Of a stretch of 64,000 nucleotides of DNA, positions 45,287 to 52,821 are shown piece after piece. Position numbers and translations under genes: made by a program. Source of the DNA: Kibdelosporangium aridum (GTDB lineage: Bacteria; Actinomycetota; Actinomycetes; Mycobacteriales; Pseudonocardiaceae). The notes beneath the pieces are model-generated. The model saw only the letters and a list, made by a program, of their open reading frames with translations, was not told the origin of the DNA and made no database searches. Where the stretch lies: the NCBI RefSeq assembly GCF_900176515.1, contig NZ_FWXV01000003.1:248001-312000 (forward strand). Direction: 5' to 3'. Each line of letters begins with the position of its first letter. The stretch's first letter is position 1.

Positions 45287-46165
45287 TCAGGAGCCTGTCA
45301 GATCCTTGGCGAAGCAGACTGACAGCGGGTCCTGGTGGTTCGGGATGCGCGTGTACCCGGATTTCTCGTACAACCGGATCGCCTCGGGCTGACGGGTCCC
45401 TGTTTGCAACACGATCCTGCGGCCGCCCGCATCCAGAACCACGGACGCGGCGGCTTCCAGCAGCAGCAGCGCGACACCGGTCCCCCGCGCTTGCGGCGCA
45501 ACGAACATCCGCTTGAGCTCGAAGTCGTTCCCTTTTGGTTGCACGGAAACGCATCCGACCGGTGACTGGCCACGGCAGGCGAGCACGAACCGGGCCCCCG
45601 GCGGAACTGGCGACGGCCCGATGTCCTCGTCGGGGTAGCGATCCCGCAGGTCCCGGTCGAGCGCGGCGAGCATTCCGGCAAGCCGGGGATCGCCGCGCCC
45701 GACCGGTGTTGTGTACAGCAGGTCCTTGGCGAGCCAGTGGGCCACGAAGTCGTCGTCGTTGAACGGATCGACCTCGAGGTAGCCGCATTTGGCGTACAGG
45801 CCCCGTGCCTCGACCAGGTCGTCGCGGACATTGAGGCGCATGGTCACCGCGTCGTGCCGCAGTGCCGCTCGTTCTGCCTCGGCCAGCAGCGCCTGCCCCA
45901 CTGCGTGGCCACGCGCTGCCGGGGTCACGTACATCCGTTTGACTTCGGCGAACGGCGGAATGGACAGGTTGAGGCCAAGACAGCCGACCGGTTGCGCGTC
46001 CACAGTGGCCACCAGCATCAGCAGGTCGTCGCTCGGCTCGACGCGCACGATCTCATCGACCTCGGCCGTGGTCATCGGCCTGCCGTGGTACCTGCCGGCG
46101 ATCTCGGCCCAGTACTCGCGCAGCAGCGGCATGGCTTCAGCCACCGACACAGGAGCGATGTTCAC
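45287..46165 (-). CDS. Double-GNAT acetyltransferase (copy 2)
   Basis: The 292-residue protein has the same two-domain layout as copy 1: MYVTPAARGHAVGQALLAEAE in domain one, and MFVAPQARGTGVALLLLEAAA in domain two. The arginine-glycine loop of domain one reads RGHAVG instead of RGRGVG, so this site may be weaker. Copies 1 and 2 lie 64 bp apart in tandem and came from a duplication. Separate starts (46165 and 45222) suggest independent or coupled translation. Confidence 0.87.
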   Translation of the reverse strand: MNIAPVSVAEAMPLLREYWAEIAGRYHGRPMTTAEVDEIVRVEPSDDLLMLVATVDAQPVGCLGLNLSIPPFAEVKRMYVTPAARGHAVGQALLAEAERAALRHDAVTMRLNVRDDLVEARGLYAKCGYLEVDPFNDDDFVAHWLAKDLLYTTPVGRGDPRLAGMLAALDRDLRDRYPDEDIGPSPVPPGARFVLACRGQSPVGCVSVQPKGNDFELKRMFVAPQARGTGVALLLLEAAASVVLDAGGRRIVLQTGTRQPEAIRLYEKSGYTRIPNHQDPLSVCFAKDLTGS

Positions 46166-46195
46166 GATCCGATCGTCACGGGCCCGTCAACACGT

Positions 46196-46372
46196 TTAGC
46201 GGGGCCACGGCGTGAAGACGAGCGCGACAAGCAGGAGCAGCACCAGGAATCCGCCGAAGCACCGGATCGCGATCCGGTTGCCGCGCTCGTCGAGGACGGT
46301 CGCGGCCCTGATGACCACGGCCGCCCACAACCAGAACCAGACGAAGCCGTCAGCCGTAGTACCGACGCTCAC
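46196..46372 (-). CDS. Small 58-residue two-helix membrane protein
   Basis: GTG 46372, preceded by AGGAAGA, starts a 58-codon frame ending at TAA 46198-46196. It overlaps the 3' end of the next small membrane gene upstream by 23 bp, so translation is probably coupled. It has two hydrophobic segments, FVWFWLWAAVVIRAATV and FLVLLLLVALVF, joined by a charged loop DERGNRIA. It is the last of three small membrane genes in one operon. Function unknown. Confidence 0.6.
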   Translation of the reverse strand: MSVGTTADGFVWFWLWAAVVIRAATVLDERGNRIAIRCFGGFLVLLLLVALVFTPWPR

Positions 46373-46655
46373 GGATCTTCCTGTCCGCCATGAGCACTAA
46401 CAGGGCACTGCCGAACCCACCGGACAGGATCTTCTCGTCGAGGTCCTTGCCGGTGACGGCCAGCGCGATGCCTGCCGCGCCGCCAATGGCATCCAGCTTC
46501 GCCGCCGCCTCCGCGGGCAGGGCCAACGCGAGGAGGAACGGATCAGCGTCCTCCATGCGATGCACGGCGGCCACTCCCGCCATCGTCGTGCCACGGAAGA
46601 ACACCGCGAGCCACAACAGGGCACGCAAGATCAAACGCAGAGCGAACATCAACAT
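46350..46655 (-). CDS. Small membrane protein, paralogue of the next upstream gene
   Basis: The 101-residue protein begins MLMFALRLILRALLWLAVFFRGTT and has a second hydrophobic stretch (IGGAAGIALAV) and a third near the C-terminus. It resembles the neighbour at 46660-46977 in its first 30 residues (LHGLLWLAVFCRVTT) and in LLSGGFGSALL. GAGGAG precedes its ATG. The two genes are 4 bp apart. Function unknown; the operon is opposite a TetR regulator. Confidence 0.72.
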   Translation of the reverse strand: MLMFALRLILRALLWLAVFFRGTTMAGVAAVHRMEDADPFLLALALPAEAAAKLDAIGGAAGIALAVTGKDLDEKILSGGFGSALLVLMADRKIRERRYYG

Positions 46656-46659
46656 CTCC

Positions 46660-46977
46660 TCAGCGGATCGGCCGGTACTGCAGGGCGATGACGACGGCGA
46701 AGAAGATCAGCAAGGCGCTGCCGAGGCTTCCGAGCAGGAGCTTCTCGCCGAGATCGGTGACCAGGCTGGCAGCGACGACACCGGCGAGCCCGCCGACGAC
46801 ATCGAGCAAGAACGCCAGACCCAACGGCAGGAACAGCAGGTAGTCGTTGCGTTCGGCGGCGTCGCGGTTGGACTTGCGGATCACTCCGTTGACCGCCACC
46901 GCGGCCAATGTCGTGACTCGGCAGAACACCGCGAGCCATAACAAGCCATGCAAGACGCATTCCATGGCCACTAGCAT
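46660..46977 (-). CDS. Small membrane protein, first gene of a TetR-controlled operon
   Basis: The 105-residue protein has three to four hydrophobic helices (GLLWLAVFCRVTTLAAVAV, LLFLPLGLAFLLDVVGGLAG, LLLGSLGSALLIFFAVVI) joined by a charged loop (RKSNRDAAERND). The start may be ATG 46977 or ATG 46965. It is a paralogue of the following gene. Two palindromes at 46988-47029, just upstream, suit the divergent TetR protein. A role in envelope stress or transport is possible but not shown. Confidence 0.72.
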   Translation of the reverse strand: MLVAMECVLHGLLWLAVFCRVTTLAAVAVNGVIRKSNRDAAERNDYLLFLPLGLAFLLDVVGGLAGVVAASLVTDLGEKLLLGSLGSALLIFFAVVIALQYRPIR

Positions 46978-46987
46978 CGGCTCGAAT

Positions 46988-47029
46988 CGGACACTCTGTC
47001 AAGACAGATTGTCCGGACACTGTGTCCGG
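46988..47029. promoter_or_regulatory. Overlapping palindromic operators between small-membrane operon and tetR-like gene
   Basis: Palindrome 1 (46988-47015) has arms CGGACACTCTGTC and GACAGATTGTCCG with a single internal mismatch. Palindrome 2 (47013-47029) is CCGGACACTGTGTCCGG, perfect about its central T. The two overlap by 3 bp and lie between divergent starts at 46977 and 47063, as expected for TetR dimers repressing both genes. Confidence 0.75.
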
Positions 47030-47062
47030 CTCGCGTGGGGCTCGCGTCAGTAGGATCCGGGC

Positions 47063-47683
47063 ATGCCGTCGGTGACCCGCTCGAACAAGACCGCTCGCAA
47101 GGAACGCCGGGACGCGATGGAGCAACGCGTCATCACGGCGACCGAACAGCTGGTCAGGGACGGCGAGAGCTTCGCTGAACTGAGTGTCGAGCAGCTCGCG
47201 AGCGCCGCGGGCATCTCGCGGTCGACCTTCTACGTGCACTTCGAGGACAAGGGCGACCTCGCTCGCCGGATGACCAAGGGCGTCATCGCCGAGCTGGAGG
47301 GGGTCTCCGGCGAGTGGTGGGCCACGGCTGACCGAGCCGACCGCGAGCAGCTCCGGACGGCCGTCAACGCGATCATCGACGTGTACCAGCGACGCGGAGC
47401 CGCGTTCACGACCGTGTCGCAAGCGGCCGCCTACGACAGCACAGTCGCCGAGGAACTACGCGGGCTCATGCAGCGGCTCATCGTGGCGACGCGGGACGCG
47501 ATCGAGCTCGGCCAGGCCGCGGGCGTGATGCGCCCGGTCGAGCCCAAAGAGACCGCCGCCGTGATCACCTGGATGATCGAACGAGTCGGACATCAGCTGC
47601 TCAGGCAGACCGACCCGAGCGGCCACGCCAAGATCGCCGACACGCTCACCGACATCATCTGGTCCACCCTGTACCGGGCCTGA
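47063..47683 (+). CDS. TetR-family transcriptional repressor
   Basis: The 206-residue protein has an N-terminal TetR helix-turn-helix (FAELSVEQLASAAGISRSTFYVHFEDKGDL, about residues 38-68) and an all-helical C-terminal ligand-binding domain. It is divergent from the small-membrane operon and should bind the palindromes at 46988-47029, repressing both. The ligand is unknown. It ends about 90 bp before the exporter operon, which has a separate operator. Confidence 0.9.
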   Translation: MPSVTRSNKTARKERRDAMEQRVITATEQLVRDGESFAELSVEQLASAAGISRSTFYVHFEDKGDLARRMTKGVIAELEGVSGEWWATADRADREQLRTAVNAIIDVYQRRGAAFTTVSQAAAYDSTVAEELRGLMQRLIVATRDAIELGQAAGVMRPVEPKETAAVITWMIERVGHQLLRQTDPSGHAKIADTLTDIIWSTLYRA

Positions 47684-47737
47684 GCGGCCAGCATCACAGC
47701 GTCACAACTTGCGAGGCGATCACCCACGGGCCAGTAT

Positions 47738-47759
47738 TTGAACTGACCAGTCAGTTCAA
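47738..47759. promoter_or_regulatory. Palindromic operator upstream of the YhgE/Pip exporter operon
   Basis: TTGAACTGAC (47738-47747), CA, GTCAGTTCAA (47750-47759): perfect 10-bp arms about a CA centre. It ends 16 bp before GTG 47776 and would block transcription if bound by the TetR protein encoded as the last gene of the operon (50315-50875). Confidence 0.75.
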
Positions 47760-47775
47760 ATGAAGGGCCAGAGCC

Positions 47776-48396
47776 GTGCAGATCCGAGCCGAGCGAGTCG
47801 GGGTGGACGGCCCGCACGGGCCGCTGCTACTGCCGACCTCGCTGAGCGCGCGCGAAGGGGAAGTCACGCTCGTCACGGGCGAACCCGGCGCCGGTCACAC
47901 GACGCTCGCCCTCGCGTTGGCTGGGCGGATCCGCCCGTCCCACGGCACGGTCACGCTCAACGGTGAGCAAGACGCCTCGAAACTGCGCAAGCACGTCGTG
48001 CTGGTCGACTCACCCGGCGTCAACGAGCCGGAAGACGGCCTGAAACTCAGCGACGCGATCGCCGAGGAGCTGATGCACGCGGGCCAGCGCGCGAACCGCA
48101 AAGCCGTCCGGGAATGGCTGCGCACGCACGACGCCGAGCAGTACGTCAGCGAACGCGTCGACAACGTCCCGCCGCAGGTCCGTACGCGCCTGCTGGTCGA
48201 GGCGGCGAGCTCGAAGCCCGATGTGCGGGCCCTTCTGCTCGACCAGCCGGACCGGCACGTCAGCGACGCGCAGAACTGGTGGCCACAAGCGGTTTCCCAA
48301 GCCGAACGCGGCCTCGCGGTCGTCGTGCTGTGCGCTCCGGCCACGGCACAGACCCTGCCTGCCGAAGCCGTCCTGATCGGAGCTGTCGAAGAATGA
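47776..48396 (+). CDS. Degenerate ABC-type ATPase-like protein
   Basis: The 206-residue protein has an ABC ATPase fold, but with degraded motifs: Walker A is GEPGAGHTT, with His41 where the catalytic Lys belongs; the signature LSGGQ is absent; Walker B is ALLLDQP, with Gln157 for the catalytic Glu. It probably binds nucleotide weakly or serves as a structural partner. GTG 47776 is the start. Its TGA overlaps the ATG of the membrane gene (48393), so the two are made together. Confidence 0.8.
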   Translation: MQIRAERVGVDGPHGPLLLPTSLSAREGEVTLVTGEPGAGHTTLALALAGRIRPSHGTVTLNGEQDASKLRKHVVLVDSPGVNEPEDGLKLSDAIAEELMHAGQRANRKAVREWLRTHDAEQYVSERVDNVPPQVRTRLLVEAASSKPDVRALLLDQPDRHVSDAQNWWPQAVSQAERGLAVVVLCAPATAQTLPAEAVLIGAVEE

Positions 48397-50318
48397 GCGC
48401 CCTTCGCTTGGCGGGCAACGAACTCCGCCGCGTCACCGCGGGCAAGCTGCCGAAGCTTGCCGTGCTCGCCCTTGTCCTCGTGCCGTTGCTGTACGGCTCG
48501 CTGTACCTGTTCGCCAACCACGATCCGTACGGCAGGCTCGACCACATCCCGGCCGCGTTGGTGATGGAGGACGAAGGCAGCCAGGAGCTGGGCAACGCGG
48601 GCGACAAGGTCGCCACGAAGCTCCAGGATTCCGGTGCGTTCCACTGGAACCGGGTCAGCGCACAGGACGCGGAGACCGGCGTGCGGGACGGCAAGTACTC
48701 GTTCTCGATGACGATCCCGAAGGACTTCTCCGCCGCCCTTGGCTCCAGCAGCGCGTTCCAGCCGCGCCAGGGCCTGATCACGGTGACCACCAACGACGCC
48801 AACAACTACCTGGTCGGCACGATTGCCGACAAGGTGTCCAGCGAGGTGCGCCAGTCGATCACCTCCGAGGTCGGGCAGACCGCGGCGGACAAGTTCCTGC
48901 TCGGCTTCGGCACGATCTACTCCGAGACCCAGCAAGCCGCCGACGGCGCGGGGCAACTCGCCGACGCGACCGGCAAGGCCCGTGACGGCTCGGCGCAGCT
49001 GGTCGACGGCCAGCGCAAGCTCCTCGACGGCGCGACGCAGATCTCCGGCGGGCTGAGCGAGCTCAGCACCGGCCTGAACACGTTGCACGACAAGACAAAG
49101 GACCTTCCCGCGAACGCGCAGAAGCTCGCCGACGGAGCCGCCCAGGTGGCCTCGGGCAACGCGCAGGTCGCGGCGCAGGGCCAGCACATCGCGGACGTGG
49201 CCAAGCAGTTCGTCGGCGGTCTCGACCAGTTCAACGGGGATATCGCGGCGAAACTGCGGGCCGTGGGCTTCACCGACGAGCAGGTGCAGCGCGTGATGAG
49301 CACGTTGGGACAGGCGCGCCAACCGATCGACGACGCCAACGCCAAGGTCCAGAACGCCGCGACGCAGCTGAACAAGCTCGCCGCGGGAGCCAAGCAGGTG
49401 TCCGATGGAGCCGCGCAGCTGGCCGCCCAGTCCCCCGCTTTGGCCGACGGCATCAGCAAAGCCGCCGCGGGCGGCACCAAACTCAACACGGGCGCGGCCG
49501 AGCTGGCCAGCGGCGAGAAGACGGCTGTCGACGGCCAGGTGAAGCTGGCCGACGGCAACAAGCAGATCGCCGACGGCATGGCCAAGCTCAACGACGGCCT
49601 GCACCAAGGACTCGGCAAGATCCCGCACCCCGACGACCCGACCCGCAACGCGACCGCGCAGACCATCGGCAACCCCGTGTCGATCAGCACGGTCAGCGAC
49701 GTGAAAGCCGGCAGCTACGGCGCCGGGCTCGCCCCGTTCTTCTTCGGCCTGGCGACATGGATCGGCGCGTTCGTGTTGTTCCTGCTGATCAAACCGTTGT
49801 CCAGCCGGGCGATCGCGGCCGGGCAGCCCGCGTGGCGGGTGGCCATCGGCGGCTGGCTGCCCGCGGCCGGGCTCGGCATCGCCCAGGTCGTCCTGCTGTT
49901 CAGCGTGGTCACCACGTTCGTCGGGATCGACGCGCACCGGCCGCTGGCCGCGTTCGGGCTGCTGGCGCTGGCGTCGCTGTCGTTCACCGCGATCCTGCAC
50001 GCGCTCAACGCGCTCTTCGGTGCGGTCGGCAAGTTCCTCGGCCTGGTGTTGCTGATCCTGCAGCTGATCAGCTCGGGCGGCACGTTCCCGTGGCAGACGT
50101 TGCCGGACGTGTTGTACCCGTTGCATTCCGTGCTGCCCATGGGATACGTGGTCGACGGCATGCGGCACCTGCTCTACGGTGGATCAATGGTCAGCGTCGG
50201 TGAGGACGTGCTCGTGCTGGTGGCCTACCTCGTCGGCGGTCTGCTTGTGTCCACAGTGGCCGCCCGGCGGCAGCGGGTGTGGACGCCGTCCCGTCTCAAG
50301 CCGGAGCTGGTGTTGTGA
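48393..50318 (+). CDS. YhgE/Pip-type multi-pass membrane protein
   Basis: The 641-residue protein has a first transmembrane helix near residues 22-42, then an extracellular domain of about 390 residues with heptad-like repeats (DGAGQLADATGKARDGSAQLVDGQ, GAAQLAAQSPALADG). At least five transmembrane helices follow (from about residue 445), belonging to the ABC-2/YhgE-Pip group seen in type VII-associated and phage-receptor proteins. It overlaps the ATPase-like stop. It is probably an exporter or envelope protein paired with the degenerate ATPase. The substrate is unknown. Confidence 0.87.
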   Translation: MSALRLAGNELRRVTAGKLPKLAVLALVLVPLLYGSLYLFANHDPYGRLDHIPAALVMEDEGSQELGNAGDKVATKLQDSGAFHWNRVSAQDAETGVRDGKYSFSMTIPKDFSAALGSSSAFQPRQGLITVTTNDANNYLVGTIADKVSSEVRQSITSEVGQTAADKFLLGFGTIYSETQQAADGAGQLADATGKARDGSAQLVDGQRKLLDGATQISGGLSELSTGLNTLHDKTKDLPANAQKLADGAAQVASGNAQVAAQGQHIADVAKQFVGGLDQFNGDIAAKLRAVGFTDEQVQRVMSTLGQARQPIDDANAKVQNAATQLNKLAAGAKQVSDGAAQLAAQSPALADGISKAAAGGTKLNTGAAELASGEKTAVDGQVKLADGNKQIADGMAKLNDGLHQGLGKIPHPDDPTRNATAQTIGNPVSISTVSDVKAGSYGAGLAPFFFGLATWIGAFVLFLLIKPLSSRAIAAGQPAWRVAIGGWLPAAGLGIAQVVLLFSVVTTFVGIDAHRPLAAFGLLALASLSFTAILHALNALFGAVGKFLGLVLLILQLISSGGTFPWQTLPDVLYPLHSVLPMGYVVDGMRHLLYGGSMVSVGEDVLVLVAYLVGGLLVSTVAARRQRVWTPSRLKPELVL

Positions 50319-50875
50319 GCCCGCGAACCCAGGCAACGAAACAGAAGTTGTTCGACGCGACCCTTCGGCTGGCCAACACCAAGGGCATGGTCGGCCTGAC
50401 GGTCGACGACATCGCTGCCGAGGCCGGTGTCGCGAAAGGCACGGTCTACTACAACTTCGGCAGCAAAGACGGTCTGATCGACGCGTTGCTGCGCTATGGC
50501 GTGGACCTGCTGGCCGAACGGTTACGCAAGGCCGAGGAAGTCGAGGACCTCGTCGACGCGGCACTGTCGTACTTCGCCGACTACCCCGCGTTCGCCCAAC
50601 TGCTGGTCAGCGAGCTGTGGCGGACGCCGGGCCAGTGGCACGAAACGTTGACGCTGCTGCGCGACGACATCGTCTCGATCGTCAAGGAGCACATGCAGCG
50701 CCTGGCCGACGGCGGCAGGCTGCCGGAGGGCGTGCAGACCGGCACGGCCGCGTCGGCGTTGTTCGGCACCTTGCTCGTGGTCGCGCTCGACTGGCAGGTG
50801 TTCCAGCCGCAGCGCACCCGCGACGAAGTCCGTGAATCGGTGATGTTGCTGGTCAGGGGCCTCGGCCAGAATTAG
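50315..50875 (+). CDS. TetR-family regulator of the exporter operon
   Basis: The 186-residue protein has the TetR N-terminal domain (GLTVDDIAAEAGVAKGTVYYNFGSKDGLID) and a helical C-terminal half. GTG 50315 overlaps the stop of the membrane gene as GTGA, so the operon encodes its own repressor. The likely target is the operator at 47738-47759. The ligand is unknown. The ECF sigma gene follows closely. Confidence 0.9.
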   Translation: MSPRTQATKQKLFDATLRLANTKGMVGLTVDDIAAEAGVAKGTVYYNFGSKDGLIDALLRYGVDLLAERLRKAEEVEDLVDAALSYFADYPAFAQLLVSELWRTPGQWHETLTLLRDDIVSIVKEHMQRLADGGRLPEGVQTGTAASALFGTLLVVALDWQVFQPQRTRDEVRESVMLLVRGLGQN

Positions 50876-50937
50876 TGAGATTTCCGGGAACCTGCCGGTC
50901 CACCCACGCCTCATGTCTGGTGAAGAGAGGGGGCGGA

Positions 50938-51438
50938 TTGTCCGACCAGTGGTTCGCCGAACTGTACGAAGCGTCCTACCGACGCATCGTCGTGGCGACG
51001 TATGGACTGGTCGGAGATTTGGGCGAGGCGGAAGAACTGGCGCAGGAGGCCTTCGCCATCGCCTACGACCGTCGTCGTCGGGTGCGTGCCACCGACAACC
51101 CGGAAGCGTGGTTGTACACGGTGGCCATCAACCTGGCGCGGCGACGGTGGCGCAGACGCAACACGCTGGACCGGTTGTTGCGTCGTGAGACGCCGGCACA
51201 GCCCGTGGAATCGCCGGACAGCTGGGCCGGTGAGCACCTGGAGCTGCACGCGGCGATCAAGAAGTTGTCCTACGAGCACAGGGCGGTTGTCGTGTTGCAC
51301 TACCTGGCCGACATGCCGGTCGACGAGGTGGCCACGACATTGGACATTCCTGTGGGCACGGTGAAATCCCGGCTCGCCCGAGCGCGGGCGGCGCTCGCCA
51401 CCACGCTCGGCGTGCACCGGGAGGTGGAGAATGCCTGA
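50938..51438 (+). CDS. ECF sigma factor (SigE-like)
   Basis: The 166-residue sigma factor has region 2 (YEASYRRIVVATYGLVGDLGEAEELAQEAF) and region 4 (LSYEHRAVVVLHYLADMPVDEVATTL, GTVKSRLARARAAL). TTG 50938 is chosen because GAGAGGGGG stands just before it and it gives LSDQWFAELYEASYRR. GTG 50920 would add six residues and lacks a ribosome site. Its stop overlaps the next gene by 8 bp, as sigma/anti-sigma pairs often do, although that product lacks a recognised anti-sigma domain. Confidence 0.88.
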   Translation: MSDQWFAELYEASYRRIVVATYGLVGDLGEAEELAQEAFAIAYDRRRRVRATDNPEAWLYTVAINLARRRWRRRNTLDRLLRRETPAQPVESPDSWAGEHLELHAAIKKLSYEHRAVVVLHYLADMPVDEVATTLDIPVGTVKSRLARARAALATTLGVHREVENA

Positions 51439-52648
51439 TCTTGACTTCGACGGGTTGCGCAACAACCTGCACGACTCCGTCCAGCAACCGCCCGTGAGCG
51501 ACGTGATCACGCGCGCTCAGCGACGGTCCAGCCGTCGCCGTCTCCAAATCGTCAGCGCCGCCACGGTCGTTCTCGTCGTTGGGGCTGTCCCGTTGCTACG
51601 ACTGGGGGTGCAACGGGACACGGCTACGCCGCTGAGCCCGTCGGACCAGAACTTCGTGGTGTCGATGGATTTCTACGACCTGACCAACGGCTTCGTGCTC
51701 GGCGGCTCCTGTGAGCACCGACCGATCTGCGATGCGTGGGTGATGGCCACTGGCGACGCGACCGACTGGGAGAAACGGACGGCTCCCCCGATCGAGACCG
51801 GTTTCAGCGGTCAGCAGGACCGCTTGGTCGCGCTCGGCATCTCCACGTTGATCATCGACGACCACCGCCCGGGCAACGTCGTGAAGCGCTTCTTCTCCAG
51901 CGACGGCGCGCGGACGTGGCAGGAAGTGCCGACACAGAGCGGACCGACGCCGTACACCAAGTTCGCTCCCTCGACGATCCTGGAATGCCATGACGGCAAG
52001 GTGACCGCGTTGCTCCCGGGCAACGGCCACAGCGTCGAGCTGGCCAATCAGCCGCCGTTCAGGGTGAAGTCGTGCCAGCCGTATCCGGACCAGCGCAAGA
52101 CCTGGTGGGTCGCCGGAGTGGACACCGCGACGGACAAGTCGATGGTCGCTTCCACCATGGACGGCGAGACGTGGACCGCAAGCGCGTTGCCGTCGTTCAC
52201 GCCTCCACCGGCCGAGCAGATCACGTCGGCCGACTACCCGGCGATCTCGGTCACGACGTCCCCCACCGCTGTCTACGCGACCGTCACCAACCCCGGCGAC
52301 TCCCCCGCCGACCTGGTCGCGATCTTCCGCAGTACCGATTCAGGCGTGACATGGCAGCAGACCTGGCAGGCGGCGGAAGGAAAGCAGCCAACGAGTATCT
52401 CTGGCGTTCCCGTCGCCGGAACCGACGGAAAACTGCGGATTTCGCAATATCCACGGGTCACGAACGAGGTATGGACCAGTGCCGACGGCGGCAAGAGCTT
52501 TGCCGGCGAACCGAGTGAGAACGCGGCGGACGTGCGCTGGATCCGGATGGGCTATTTGGCCACCCGATCGGACAGCTCGTCCACCGGCCAGTTCCTGACC
52601 TCATACGACGGAATCCGATGGCGGCCGACAAAGCTGCAATTCCCCTAG
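51431..52648 (+). CDS. Single-pass membrane protein with extracellular beta-propeller-like domain, coupled to the sigma gene
   Basis: The 405-residue protein has a short cytoplasmic N-terminus (residues 1-38, ending in RRSSRRR), one transmembrane helix (39-58, IVSAATVVLVVGAVPLL) and a large outer domain with BNR/sialidase-like blades (FRSTDSGVTWQQ, WTSADGGKSFAG, TSYDGIRWRPT). The ATG overlaps the sigma stop. The layout suggests a membrane sensor that binds the sigma factor through its short N-terminus. That part does not match the zinc anti-sigma domain. Function is inferred from coupling only. Confidence 0.78.
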   Translation: MPDLDFDGLRNNLHDSVQQPPVSDVITRAQRRSSRRRLQIVSAATVVLVVGAVPLLRLGVQRDTATPLSPSDQNFVVSMDFYDLTNGFVLGGSCEHRPICDAWVMATGDATDWEKRTAPPIETGFSGQQDRLVALGISTLIIDDHRPGNVVKRFFSSDGARTWQEVPTQSGPTPYTKFAPSTILECHDGKVTALLPGNGHSVELANQPPFRVKSCQPYPDQRKTWWVAGVDTATDKSMVASTMDGETWTASALPSFTPPPAEQITSADYPAISVTTSPTAVYATVTNPGDSPADLVAIFRSTDSGVTWQQTWQAAEGKQPTSISGVPVAGTDGKLRISQYPRVTNEVWTSADGGKSFAGEPSENAADVRWIRMGYLATRSDSSSTGQFLTSYDGIRWRPTKLQFP

Positions 52649-52821
52649 ACATCGCCGGGCGCTTGTGCACTGCCCAGATGCACGGGCTGCCCGGCGAGCC
52701 GGGTCACGTGTGCGTGATCACAAACATCACTCCCCGTTAGAATCACAGAAGCACAGGACTTGTGCGGGTGGTATCACCGCTACGAAACTGTTCGCCAGTT
52801 TCGTCGCGGCTGGGGGTCCAT

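Noticed and set aside
47895..50168. 757-codon minus-strand frame over the exporter genes
   Set aside because: It mirrors the third-position G/C bias of the plus-strand genes, has no recognisable domain, and the plus-strand proteins are clear.
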